The position numbers and the translations under genes were made by a program. This document shows positions 1 through 13,441 of a stretch of DNA of 61,434 nt, piece after piece. Each line of letters opens with the position of its first letter. Position 1 is the first letter of the stretch. This stretch comes from Ophiosphaerella korrae. Its lineage: Eukaryota; Ascomycota; Dothideomycetes; Pleosporales; Phaeosphaeriaceae. The stretch is taken from NCBI GenBank assembly GCA_028456385.1, contig JALNQF010000246.1, positions 1-61,434 of the forward strand. Direction: 5' to 3'. Below the pieces are notes generated by a model that did not search any database, was not told where the DNA came from, and saw nothing but the letters and a program-made list of their open reading frames with translations.

Positions 1-1014
1 TAATCCTTTAACTATAGAACGCTAATACAAGATAGTTATAAAATATCTTCTATTATTTATAGTTATTATAGATTACTATACAAGCTTTTATTATTACTTT
101 ATAATCTAATAATACTCTATATAGTTACTAAGAAGTTAACCCTAGTATACTTGTTATAAAACTACTAGTATATAAAGTAAATATATATAGAGAATAAGAA
201 GAATAAAAAGTTAAGAAAATCTTAGTATACTAGTTTTATAATAAAAGAAACTACTACTTAGTAAAATAGATAAGAATAAATAAAAAAGGATAACTATAGG
301 AAAAGATATAAGAACCTAAAGATAACCTTAACTACTTTAAGAAACTAAAGGAGTTCTAAAGTTAAAACCCTCTAGAACACCTAGTAGTAAATAGAGAGGA
401 CTTACGTTATTAATAATAAGTAAAGAGGCGCTAGACGCACCTAATATAATAGGAACCTAAGTAGCCTATCTTATAGACTTAAAGTCTAGTTTAGACTCTA
501 AGAGAATAGCTTATATAATAAACTTCTTATTATTTAAAGCTTTTATCTTATAAAAATAAATTAAGCGAGTATAGTTCTTTACCTATATACTTAGAATATA
601 GTTATACTCCTTTTTAGCCTCTATAATCTATAATAATAGTTTATCTTAAGTATAGCTAAAAGCTTTCTCTATTATATTTAAGTATAAATACGTAAATAAG
701 CTTAATAAACTTATACTCTATAAAAGATACCCTAGAAAGATTATTAAAAGAATACGCGTTAGCCTAAATATACGCCTTATAAGCTTTATTATATTTAAAA
801 AAAAATAGACTAATAGAGGGTTAAAAGACTTATAATAAGAATAAAGAAATATTTTAATACTATAACGTAATATATAGTCTACTAATTTAAGATAATAAAG
901 AGTAGATTTAGTAGGTATTAAGATAGAGAATAAAGAACTTAATATTAATAAAGAAACTAGCTTAATAATATTAGCCCTAGAAGGAAGTAATAAAAACCTA
1001 CTTAGAGAAAGGAA
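1..1014 (+). mobile_element. Truncated, RIP-degraded Ty3/Gypsy chromovirus copy (LTR tail joined to chromodomain region)
   Basis: Positions 1 to about 127 match the 3' part of the LTR at 1,015-1,478, including the shared words tagaacgctaat and ttatagttattatagatta. From about 145 the sequence instead matches 4,340-5,196 of the neighbouring copy, which is the integrase tail, chromodomain and 3' region. The decayed chromodomain can be read near 190-330 (remnants of KVxKIL, YLVKW and DNL). All of gag, protease, reverse transcriptase and most of integrase is missing, so the LTR tail runs almost directly into the chromodomain. CA and TG dinucleotides are almost absent, as expected after RIP. The left end lies outside the window. 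Confidence 0.75.
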
Positions 1015-1478
1015 TAGTATTATAAGTATAACAAAAGAAATTAAGATAAAACTAATTAACTCTAACTTAGAAGCTAATAAAGTATAAGATAAGTAAGGTA
1101 ATAACTTTAATTAGGAAACTACTTATCGTTAGAATATATAATAGTAATCTATAATTATATATAAATAGATTAATAGTAATCTATAATAAAATATTATAGA
1201 TTAAAGTAATCTATAATTATATATAAATAGATTAGTAGTAATCTATAATATTATATAACTAGATTCGTATAAGTATATAGTTATAACTATACGTATTATT
1301 AGAATAGTAGTAGTAATTTAATTTTCTAATTATAGAACGCTAATATAAGACAATTACAAGATATTTTCTATTATTTATAGTTATTATAGATTACTATATA
1401 AACTTTTATTACTAACTTTTAATCTACTAACTCTTACGAGACTAGTTACCTATAGTTAATAATAGGTAGCCTATTATA
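1015..1478 (+). repeat. Chromovirus LTR shared by two tandem copies
   Basis: This 464 bp segment matches 5,197-5,659 along its length and, in reverse complement, the LTRs at 13,040-13,441 and 19,491-19,892. It is preceded by a purine-rich tract (cttagagaaagga) that fits a polypurine tract. It begins TAGTATTATAAG, probably TG changed to TA by RIP, and ends ctattata. It is the 3' LTR of the truncated upstream copy and also the 5' LTR of the downstream one. Edges are by eye, within a few bases. Confidence 0.75.
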
Positions 1479-4400
1479 TATTAGGTTTAAAATAGTACCC
1501 TTTATATTAAGATTTAAAGAACTAGAAATTAAGAATATAGTTATAGATATAACAATAATTAATAACAAATAAGATATAATATTAGGTATACTATAGTTAT
1601 AGATAACTAACCTAAAGATTAATTAAAGAATAGAGAAAATTACTTACTTTAAAAAAGATATATTAAAAGCTAATATAAGTATATATAAAAGAAAATTCCT
1701 AGAAGAATATAAGAAATAAGAGAAGAAACTTATAAAACCTTAAAAGTACTTTCTAGAATATTAACTATAGGACTTAATAATAAACTTAGAAGAAAGAAAA
1801 AACGTAAGCTAGAGCCTAGTTTATAAGAAAACTAAAGAAGAATTAAAAATTAAATAAATATTTATTAAGAATACAATATAGAAAAGATAGATATAAGAAT
1901 CCTAATCTTTAGTAGTATATAGACTTATCTTTATAGATAAAAAAGAAATAAAAGAAAAATAAATACAATTATAGATAAAAATTAATACTTCTTACTATAT
2001 ATAGATAAAATATAAGATAGGTTATAAAAAGCTTAAATCTTTATAAAACTAGATATTTAAAACGCCTACTACTAGATTAGAATTAAAGAAAGTAATAAAT
2101 AGAAAATAGCGTTTAGAATATAGTATAAACTATTTAAATATATAGTTATACCTTTTAGATTAATATATATACTAGTAGTATTTTAAGAAAGAATAAATAT
2201 AGTCCTAAAAGAATACCTAGACGTATTTATATTTATATACTTAGATAATATTCTTATATTCTTAGAAATAGAGAAAGAATATATATAATATATATACAAA
2301 GTACTAAAAAAGATAGTAAAAAATAACCTATTCTTTAAGATAAGGAAATATAAATTCTATATAAAAGAAACTAATTTCCTTAGATTTATTATTAAACTAG
2401 AAAAGATAAAGATTAACTTAAATAAGATTAAAGTAATCTAGGAATAGCTAATACTAAATAGCCTATAAGAGGTATAATTATTTTATAGACTAGTAAACTT
2501 TTATAGAAAATTAATAGTAAAATAGTCTAAAATAATAGAACTATTAATAAAGCTTATAAAGAAAGACAAGCTATTTAAATAGACTTAAGAATATTATAAA
2601 GTATTTAATAAGATTAAATAAAAGTTTATAGAAAATCTAGTTATTAAAATATATAACCTAGAACTACTAGTAATAGTAAAAATAGACGTATTAAATTTAG
2701 CCTATAGAATAGTACTAATATAAGAGGATTAGATTATAAAGTAAAAATACTTAGTTAAATACTTTTCTAAGAAAATAAAACTAGTAGAGCTTAACTACTT
2801 AATCTATAATAAAGAAATACTAGTAATCTATAAAGTATTTAAATAATATATAGTATACTTATAAAGAGTAAAGTATTAAATAAAGGTTTATATAAACTAT
2901 AAGAATTTTATAGAATTTATAATAAATAAGGATCTATTATAATACTATATAAGATATTAGGAATACTTATTAATATTTAACCTTAAAATTATATATACTA
3001 GAGGTAAAGATAATTAATTTATAGATACTCTAAGTAAAAAACTAGATTTATAAGAAGAAGTAAATACTATAAGTATAGTTCTAGTTAAGAATAAAAAAGA
3101 ATACTTATTTTTAAATATACCTAAAATAGCTATAATACTTAAAAAAAAGAGTAGTAAGCTAGATAAATAAATTTAAAAAAAAAAGAAAAAGCTTCTAAAA
3201 ACATAAAGAAACTTAAAATCTAAAAAGGACTTATATAAGTATATAAAAGAATATATATTTTAAATAGAATATAAAGAGAATTTATATAATAATTCTATAA
3301 GTTACTAGTATATATATACTAAAGTATTAATAAAACGTAAGATAAACTACTATAAGACTACTATATTCTAAAAGTAAGATAACTATTAATAGAAGTACTA
3401 TAAGACTATATAGAATATTATAGAAATAAGTATAGTAGATATATACTATATAAGATACTATAACTAATTAAAATACTAAAAAGACTATAAAAAGTTATTA
3501 TATTAGACTTTATTATAAAACTACTTAAGTCTAAGGACCTAATATTAAGAATTAAATATAATAGAATCTTAACTATAGTAAATAAGCTTATAAAATACTT
3601 ATACTTTAAACTATATAAAGAAAAAAGTAAGATAGAAGCTACTATATACGAGGTCCTAATAACTATAATTAGCTAATATAGACTTGTAGATAAGATTATT
3701 ATAGATAGAGATATAAGATTTATATTAAAACTATAGAGAATAATAATAGTATAATTAGGAATTAATTATATAATATTAATAGTATACTACTTATAAATAA
3801 ATAGATAATTAGAATGTATAAACTAGATAGTAGAACAATACCTAAGATACTATCTTAACTATAACTAGAATAACTAGGTATAGTTATTACCTATAGTATA
3901 GTTAGTATATAATAGCGTAAAGAATATAGTAATAAAAGTAATACCTTTCTTTATAAACTATAGATTTAACCCTAATATATATAGAATACTAAAATTTAAA
4001 GTATCTTACTCTCTAAAAAGAGAAAATTTTACTAATAGACTTAAAAATATATATAATTAATTAAGACAAGACGTAGAATTTCTATATAATTAAATAGTAA
4101 AATACTATAATTAAAAATATATAAAGATACTCTAATTTAGAAAAAAAGAAAAAGTATAGTTACTATAAAGAAATATTAAAAGTAAATAATTAAGTTTAAA
4201 ATTAGATTACGTTAAAATAAGGCTATATACAGTAAAAAAAGAAGTTATACTAAATATATTTAAATTAAAACTACTAAGTAAAATAAAGATATACCTAATA
4301 TTCTACGTATTACTACTAGAAAAAGTACTATAAGAAGTAGAACTACTAGTATATAAAGTAGATATATATAGAAAATAAAAAGAATAAAAAGTTAAGAAAA

Positions 4401-5196
4401 TCTTTTAGTACTAATTCTATAATAGTAGAAAATACTACTTAGTAAAATAGATAAGTATAAATAAAAAAGGGTAACTATAAAAAGATATATAAGAACTAGA
4501 AGATAACCTTAACTACTTTAAGAAACTAAAAGAGTTCTAAAATTAAAATTCTCTAGAACGCCTAGTAGTAAATAGAGAAGACCTACGTTATTAGTAATAA
4601 GTAAAGAGGTACTAGATATACCTAATATAATAGGAACCTAAGTAGCCTTTATTATAGACTTAAAGTCTAATTTAGACTCTAAGAAAATAGCTTATATAAT
4701 AGACTTCTTATTATTTAAAGCTTTTATCTTATAAAGAGAAACTAAATAAGTATAGTTTTCTACTTATATACTTAGAATATAGTTATACTTTATTTTAGCT
4801 TTAGTAATCTATAATAATAGTTTATCTTAAGCGTAGTTAATAGCTTTCTTTATTATACCTAAGTACTAATATATAAATAAGTTTAATAAACTTATATTTT
4901 ACTAGAAAGATACTAGATAGAATATAAGATAAATAAGTATTAGTATAAATATATACTTTATAAGCTTTACTATATTTTAAAGAATAATAAACTAATAAAG
5001 AGTTAGAAGACTTATAATAAGAATAAAGAAATATTTTAATACTATAACGTAATATATAGTCTACTAATTAAAGATAATAAAAAGTAGATTTAGTAGGTAT
5101 AGAGATAGAGAATAAAGAACTTAATATTAATAAAGAAACTAGTTTAATAATATTAGCTATAGTAAAAGAAAATAAAAGCTTACCTAAAAAAAGAAA

Positions 5197-5659
5197 TAGG
5201 ATTATAAGCGTAACAAGAGAAATTAAGATAGAACTAATTAGTCTTAACTTAGATACTAATAGAGTATAGGATAAGTAAAGTAATAACTTTAACTAAGAAA
5301 CTACTTATAATTAGGATACGTAATAGTAATTAATAATTACGTATAATAGATTAAAAGTAATCTATAATAACGTATAATATATTAAAAGTAATCTATAACT
5401 ATATATAAATAGATTAAGAATAATCTATAATATTATATAAGTAGATTAGAATAAGTATATAGGTAATAAGAATATATATTATTAGGATAGTATTAGTAAT
5501 CTAATCTCTAACCTAGAACGCTAATACTTAATATTATATATATAAATTAACTTTTATTTATAGTTATTACTAATTACTATATAAGCTTTTATTATTATCT
5601 CTTAATCTACTAATATATATAGAGGTTACTTGTAGTCAACAATAGGTATTCCTATTATA
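5197..5659 (+). repeat. Chromovirus 3' LTR
   Basis: This 463 bp segment is the partner of 1,015-1,478. It starts taggattataagcg after a purine-rich tract and ends aataggtattcctattata. The two copies differ mainly by C-to-T and G-to-A changes, as expected from RIP. Confidence 0.75.
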
Positions 5660-8600
5660 TTACTTATACTAAAAAAAATAAAAAGTAAAGAAAACTAAAA
5701 AAAACTTAAAAAATAAAGACCTTATCTATAGTAGAGAAAATAGTAGCTAGAAAACTATTAGACTTACTTTTAAATATAGTATAACTTTAAAGATACTAGT
5801 TATAAGCTTACTAGTAAAAAAGATTATTAGTAAAGCTATAAAAGTATCTAGAAGTTTTAAAGTTATTATCTTTAAGCTTATTTATACTACGTACTATTAG
5901 GTAAGCTTTAAGCTTTTAAGAATATACTAGCTTACTAGATATTATAAGAAGACGCCTATAGGCTACTTAATAACTTAGAGAAATATTTTAGTAAATAAAA
6001 TACTAAATATTATCTACTATTATATTACGTATAAAAAGTATAGTAATAAAGTAGCTAGAAAACTAAGTAGCTATAAAAATAGAAGTATTAGTATAAGTAT
6101 ACTCTTACTTAAAAAGCTAAGTAATATAGTAATAACTTTTAGTAAAACTTTTAACTTAAAAGAGTACTTACTTATATTTAGCTACTAAACTACTAAAAAC
6201 GCGTTAGTAGAACTTTAAAGAACTATTAAGATAAAACTAAGTAAAAAGAAAAATAAAGTTAAAAACTTACTTAACTTATAATTATAGCTCTAAATATAAT
6301 AATAACTATAAAAGCTATAAAAGTAGATAATACTTTTATTATTAAAGAAAATAAAGTATTTAATACTACTATAAATATAAGTAGTATAGCTATAATTACT
6401 TTTTTTTTAAGATATAAGCTATAGCTTTATTAGAGCTTAGTAGTAGTAGCTCTAGTAGTAAAGCTTTATAAAAGCTAATAGTTATTAAAGTATACTAACT
6501 TATATAGACTATACCTTTATAATAAGCTTATATTTTTTAAAAATTATTAATTAAAAAAAAATCTTATAAGTATATATCCTAAGTAGCTAAAAAGTTTTAA
6601 GTAAGTATCTCTTAATACTTATAATAGTATACCTAATAGTATAGCTAGTAAAAAAGAAACTAAAAGCTATTAAAAGTATAGAAAAAGCTATTAAAGTTAT
6701 AAAAATAAATATTATAGAGACTATTTTACTAGTAAGCTTTATTCTTATACTTATTATAGAAAGTATATATAATCTCTTAAATAAAGAAAAGAAACTAGCT
6801 AAAGTTATACTTTTTAAAGATATTAAAAGCTTAGTTAAAAAGTTTATAAAGTAAGATAAGTAAAAGAGAGTAGTTAAAAAAATAAGTAATAACTAAGAGA
6901 ATATATAGTTAGTAAGACCTAAGAGCTTATAAGTAAGAAAGTTAGATACTTACTTTTATATTAAAAATAATATTTTATAGAAATAAAGTAAAAAGCTTTA
7001 CTTTTAGTTTAATAATAACTTAAAAGTAGCTTACTTAAGTTATAAAGTAGCTAAAAAAGATTATTACTATAATAGTTACTTTAGCTAAGCTAGCTAGCTA
7101 TATAAAAGCTAAGTTAGAAATTAAAAGTAACTTTAATAGTTAAAGTAAAAAGTAAATAAAAGAATAAAGCTAAAAAAAACTAGTAAAAAAGTATAGTATA
7201 ACTAAGATAAGCTTAAAAAAAAAGAAGAGAATAGAATAAAAAATAAAAAGATAAAGTTTAAGTATACTTTTAAAAAGTATTTATAACTTTACTAAAACTA
7301 TAAAAGCTAATAACTATAAGAGCTTAACTACTAGTAAAGATATTTAAATATAGAGCCTAAAAGCTTTATACTAGCTTAACTAATAAATATATATATATAA
7401 AAAAAGAGTTAGTAATAAAAAATTAATAAGTTAGAAAAGAATTTAGAAAGTAAAAATATATTAAGTAAAAAAACTATTATAGCTTATAAAATATATATAA
7501 GAAAAATAGTAAAAAAGTAAATAGGTACTACTATAAGCTATATAATATATCTATATAAAAATTTTATTAAATAACTTTAAAACTATATAAATACTCTATA
7601 AATAACTTTTTAGATATTAGATCTAAAGCTTTTAAGAAAAAGGCGTTATAAGTAAAAAATAAAAGTAATATCTTTAATATCTTAAGCTATAACTATAATA
7701 CTCTAAAATAAAACTAATAGCTAATATAAGAAAATAAAGGTAGTATAACTTAAGCTTTATATTAGGTAATAGTACTAATAAAGCTAGTATTTTCTTAGAG
7801 TAAGCTTAAGTAAGTTATAGCTATAACTAGAGTTAGATTAGTAGTTTATAGATAATATATAGTAATTAATACCTAAAGAGCTATAAGTTATTTAAGAGAA
7901 GAGATACTTTTAAAAACTTAATATCTTTATTTACTTTTATTAATATTTTAGCTATAAAGTCTAAGTTACTCTCTAACTATATATATAGTTAGTACTAGAT
8001 ACTAAACTATTTATAGAAGTAGAGCTAAATTATAAATTTAAATTATATTAAATCTAATAGTTTAAGTACTTTACTACTAATAAAATAAAAATAAAAGTTT
8101 ATAAGTTAAAGTAGGTTTTATTCTCTTTTTAAGCTAAAAGCTTTAAATAAAGTATAGTAGCTTAATAGAACTAAGTTCTTAAAAAGAAAGTAAAAGTATA
8201 TAGTAAAGTATTATAAAGAAAAGAATAGTAAAAAAAAAGTAAGTAGTTACTAGAAAAATATAAGTACTAAGAGCTTTATAAAAAAGTAAACTATTAAGAA
8301 AAAAAAGTATAAAAAAGTTAATAAGCTTTTAAGTTATAGAATATAATTTATAAGAGTATAAATAATATTTAGAGTTAGTTTAGCTAATAAAGTTTAAGTT
8401 CTTTAAAACTATATATATTAGGTATATAACTTTATAATAATACTAAGCTTAAAAGAAATTTCTAGGTTGTATATCTTATAAAAAGAAAGTTTCTTAGTAG
8501 CTTTTTTATTAAAATAAAGTATTAAGTTTTAATTTAGTTATAGTAGTTCTATAAATAGAATATCTTTAAGCTTTACTATAAGTAGTAGTTTATAAAATTA

Positions 8601-11600
8601 TATATAATCTTTTTCTTTAGCTACTTTATAATAGTATACTAGTAGTAGTATTTTATTTAAAGTAAGTACTATAAGTATATATATACTTTTTCTAGTAAAG
8701 GGTTTAATTATATAATAACTAATAGCTTAAATATTTATTAATAAGTTCTATTTATACTTATTAAAGTACTTACTTTAGAGTACTATAAAAGTAAATAATA
8801 GTTTAAGTACTAGCTTCTTTAAAGCTATAGTAAAGTAATATCTAAGTATACTATAGTATACTACTAAGTAGATTTTATTAGTTATCTAGTAGTACTATTA
8901 GTAGTAAATATTAGAGAATAATAATATTCTATTATAATAGTTAAGTTTAATAGTATAGACTTTAAAATATAAATTTTTTAAAATAAAGTTAAATTAGCTT
9001 ATATTTTTAATAATATATATAGAAGTCTATTTAATAGATAAACTTACTTATAAGTAGGACTTAACTTAATATATAATAAACTAAAATAGAAAATATTTAT
9101 ATCTTTTATTAATAAAAAGTTAAAATAGCTAGATAGTTTATAATTTTATAGTTTTTAAAGTAAATTTTTAGTAAATAAAATTTATATTAGCTTTATTATT
9201 AGCTAGAGTTATAGCTATATAGAGTACTATAAGGTTTTTACTTAAGAAGCTAGTAAATAAAAATTAGTTTAGCTTAGCTTATATTAGATTAGTTAGTAGT
9301 TTCTTATACTAAACTATCTATTTTCTATAAGTAAGTATATAAGATATAGCTAGACTAAGAGTTATACTTTAGTAGTTAATTATACTCTTCTAGTTTATAT
9401 AATCTTTAGGTTAAAGCTTTAGGCTTAAAGAATATTATTTTCTAAATCCTAGTCTAAGTTAAGCTCTAGTTCTAACTTTATATCTAGTTAGAAGTTATAT
9501 TTAAAGAATTAGTTTTCTATTTTTATATTTATTTTAGAGTCTATTACTTTATAAGTAGCTATTTAGTAGTTTATAGTATTAGTAAGTATTTTAGATCTAG
9601 TAGCTTTTATTTATTTATAAGTAGTATAGTCTAGCTTCTTAATACCTATCTTTTTATAGCCTTAGTATAAAATTATTTTAGAGTTCTTAGTTTTAATTAT
9701 AGTAGCCTTTTTACTAGTTAAGTATATTCTTCTAAATATACTTTCTAGTTATAGTTAATAGTATTTTAGTTCTTATAAAGTTATAGCTAGTTCTTCTTTA
9801 AAGTTTTATATCTATACTCTTAGTTTAGCTTTTATAGCTACTAGAATATAAAGCTAAGTTTACTTAGAGCTTATTTTTAAATTATAATTATTTACTTTAT
9901 TTTTTAATATTAAAAATCTCTTTTAAAAATTAGTAAAGCTATTATAGATACTAAGAGTAGTACTAGTACTTTTTTTTAGCTAAGGTTATAGCTTTTTTTA
10001 AAAGTAAATATTATATAGCTATAAGTTCTATTATAGTTTAAAGCTAATATTATTAAATTTAGAGAAGAATTTAGCTTATACTAACTAAGTAGTTTTAAAG
10101 ATTAGTTAATCTAGTTTAAATTTAATTATTTCTAGAGTTTTATAATATACTTCTTTTAATTTTACTTTATTTATATTACTAAATTTATAAAAAAGTATAA
10201 AGAAATATATAAATTCTTTTTAGTATAAGTAAGTAATACTTTTTAAAATAGTAAAGTATAACTAAGCTAATTTTATATAATAGTATATAATAATATTAGC
10301 TTAAGATTATAAGCTAATATATTTTTTCTATTAGTAATAAAGTAATTATATATAAACTAAATAAAAGATATAATATTAATATAGTATTTTATACTTAAAA
10401 ATTATAAAAGTTTTATAAAGTAGTTTTTTTATTCTTTATACTAGTAAAAATTAAAAGCTAGCTCTTAAATACTAGTTAAAAAAAAAAGTTAAAATAAACT
10501 TTTCTATATTAAAGATATAGTAGCTTATTACTAGTATTTAGAGTTTAAACTCTTTTTTAAAGAAGCTAAATTACTAGCTTTATAGTAAAATCTTAGTATA
10601 AAGTAGATTTATATTTTTTTATACTAGTATATTAAAATTAAAAGTTTTTAGCTTAGTTTATTTAGCTATTAAGTTTTTCTAGTAAATTACTACTTTATAT
10701 AAGTAGTTATATTTTACTATAGTTTTTTTTATAAAGCTTTATTCTAAGTAGCTTTTTAGCTTAAAGTATTATATTACTTTATAATATAGTTATAGTCTAG
10801 TAGTAATTATACTAAGTATTTTTAGAGTTAAGCTAATTTATTATCTTATTAGAAAAGTTATTTATTTACTTTACTTACTCTAGCTATAAGTTTCTAGTTT
10901 TATTTATTTACTATATTAATTATATCTTATATCTATATATTTATAACTACTAAGTATAATACTACTCTAGTTAGAGTAAACTCTTTAAAGAATAAGTAAT
11001 TACTAAGTTTATTATTTTTAAATCTTTAGTATAAAGTTAGTAATAAAGTATAAAATAAAGGTTAAAGCTTAGTAAACTTAGTAAGTAATTTTTTAAGTTT
11101 ATCTTAAAATATAAAAACTATTTTTAGTAGTAAGTTTTTTTAATTATAGTATTAAGTAGTAAATTATCTTTTAGCTTTTCTAAGTTTTTTAACTTTAGTA
11201 TAAGCTAGAGTAATAATACTTAATTAATATTAAGATAAGTATTATTAATTAAGTTATTTAATATAGTCTAGTTATTAAAAGAGACTTTAGTAACTAGTTT
11301 ATACTTTAGGAAGTTACTTTAGTTAAAGAAAGTAAAGTTTATATCTAAGTTAAATTCTTTTATAATAAGTTAATTAAAAGTAGTTAAGTTTATTATAAAG
11401 CTATTAGCTAGAAAAGTACTTAATACTTATTAGAAAATTATATTAGGTTAGAAATTTAGTTTACTAAATAGTTTTAGCTATATAAAGAATTTAAAGTTTA
11501 TTACTTATTTTATATTACTTTTTTATAAAAAAGTTTTAAAATATTATTAGAAGCTACTTAGTACTTTTTTTATTATAGTAGTTAGTATAATAAGTCTCTA

Positions 11601-13039
11601 GGTTTATTTTTCTTAGAACTTAGTTTAAGTATATATTTTATAGATTTTTTATTATATAGTAGCTCTAGAGTATTTTTTTAGTTTTTTACTTAATCTATAG
11701 TTTACTATTTATAGTATATCTTTACTTTATAAGTATACTTAGTATAAGTAATAAAAAAGTTATAAAGTAGTATTATTTTAGTTTAAAAAGCTAGTTTTTA
11801 AAGAGATAAAAGATTTTTTATATAACTAAGTTATAGTATAATAAGCTAAGTTATAGTAGTTATATACTATATTAGTATATTTAGCTATTAGTTTATAGAG
11901 ATTTAGATTTTTAGTACTAGTTAGTAAAAGTTTTAGTAAAGTCTAAAGTACTTAATTACTTAGTTTTTATAAATTAAGTACTAGTAATTTATATAAGTTT
12001 AAAAGTTTTTTTATTTTCTAGTACTACTACTTAAGTTTAATACTTAGTATAAGTATACTCTTACTTAAGTATATATAGTAAGTATAAGCTAAAGCTTTAT
12101 AACTTATAAAGTAGATAAACTACTTTTTTTTAGTATATATTTTTTTCTAGAATATTAGTACTAGTATTAGTAAAAAAAAAGTACTAGAAACTTTAACTAG
12201 AACTATAATATAGTAAACTTAAAAGGCTACTTAGTATACTATAGCTAAAGTAAAATTTAATTTTTAGTAGTATAGTTTTATTTAGCTAGCTAGGCTTAAC
12301 TAAAAGTTAGCTATAATTAGCTATTTTATAGTAACTTTATTATAAGTAAAAAAGCTAGTAGTATAGTTCTAGGTTATAAAAAAGTTTATTAAAGTAAAAT
12401 ATTTATAAAAATCTACTATTATATAAAGTAGACTTTATATTAAATAACTTAATAAAGTAGTTTTAATAATTAATTAAAAAAGGTAAATATTAAATAAAGC
12501 TATCTAAGTAAGTACTAAGTATATATACTTAGTAGCTTACTAAGTACTAACTAAAAGTAAAAAAGTAGTTAAATATTAGTAAGTTTATAATACTAGTAAG
12601 TTATAACTTACTAATATAAGTATAAAAATAAAAGATATAAAAGATAACTCTTTTATAAATATTATTATTAGCTTTATAAAACTTTTTAATAAGTATATAT
12701 AATAATAAATATTTAATTTAAAAGCTTAGTATAAAGAAAATTACTATCTTTTACTATAAGTAGTTAGTAAAAACTAATATCTTTAATAATAGCTAGTTAT
12801 ATATATTTTAAACTACTAAAAGTAACTTTATTTTAAAAGAAAAAAATATATAAAAGATTAAGTAAGCTATAATAAGCTTAATACTTTATACTAAGAATTT
12901 AGTTTCTTAGTAGCTATTATATAAGTTAATATAGAACTTTATACTAGCTAAGTTCTTAGTATATATACTATATACTTTTAATTAAAGCTAATAAGCTATT
13001 AATCTTTCTTTTAGTATAGTTAGTTAGTATACTATTATC
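5660..13039. mobile_element. RIP-degraded repeat block of unidentified class
   Basis: About 7.4 kb of AT-rich DNA lies between the plus-strand and minus-strand chromovirus copies. CA and TG are nearly absent and no reading frame survives. Its remaining vocabulary differs from the chromovirus: it is rich in AGCT, AAGCTT and TAGCTATA words, so it came from different sequence. I looked for long direct or inverted repeats at its two ends and found none, and I could not recognise reverse transcriptase, integrase or DDE transposase remnants. It may be a LINE, a Copia element, several nested pieces or duplicated host DNA. Confidence 0.5.
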
Positions 13040-13441
13040 TATAATAAGTTATCTATTATTAACTATAGTAACTTTTTATAGTATTAGTAGATTAGAAGTT
13101 AATAATAAAGGTTTATATTTTAATCTATAATAAGCTAATAATAATAGAATAATTTTTATATTATTAATATATTATCACTTATAGTTAATAATTAAATTAC
13201 TAATACTATTCTAATAATATATATTTATATTAACTATATACTTATATTAATTTATTTATATAACTTTATAGATTACTTTAATCTATTATATATATTTATA
13301 AATTACTTTATATTTTATATATTTAGGTTATAGTAAGCTTCTTAATCTAAGTTATTACTTTACTTATTCTTTACTTTATTAGTACTTAAGTTAAAACTAA
13401 TTAGTTCTATCTTAATTTCTCTTATTATACTTATAATACTA
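13040..13441 (-). repeat. Chromovirus 3' LTR (minus-strand copy)
   Basis: This segment aligns without gaps at a constant offset of 6,451 to 19,491-19,892. Visible differences are mostly C/T transitions. The inner edge is followed by a pyrimidine tract (tctccttctctag), which is a polypurine tract on the coding strand. Confidence 0.8.

Larger units (their letters stand above)
1015..5659 (+). mobile_element. RIP-degraded Ty3/Gypsy chromovirus lacking gag
   Basis: The order is LTR (1,015-1,478), protease, reverse transcriptase, RNase H, integrase, chromodomain, LTR (5,197-5,659). Decayed protein words can be read: DIILGI-like protease near 1,570-1,600, YLDNILIF (from YLDDIL) of reverse transcriptase near 2,220-2,260, and a chromodomain near 4,370-4,530 with remnants of YLVKW. 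Stops and lost ATGs leave no open frame. Protease-flanking sequence starts within about 15 bases of the LTR end, so the gag region present in the minus-strand copy (about 17,100-19,490) is missing. The internal part is 3.7 kb against about 6.0 kb in that copy. The domain order identifies the chromovirus branch of Ty3/Gypsy. Confidence 0.85.
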
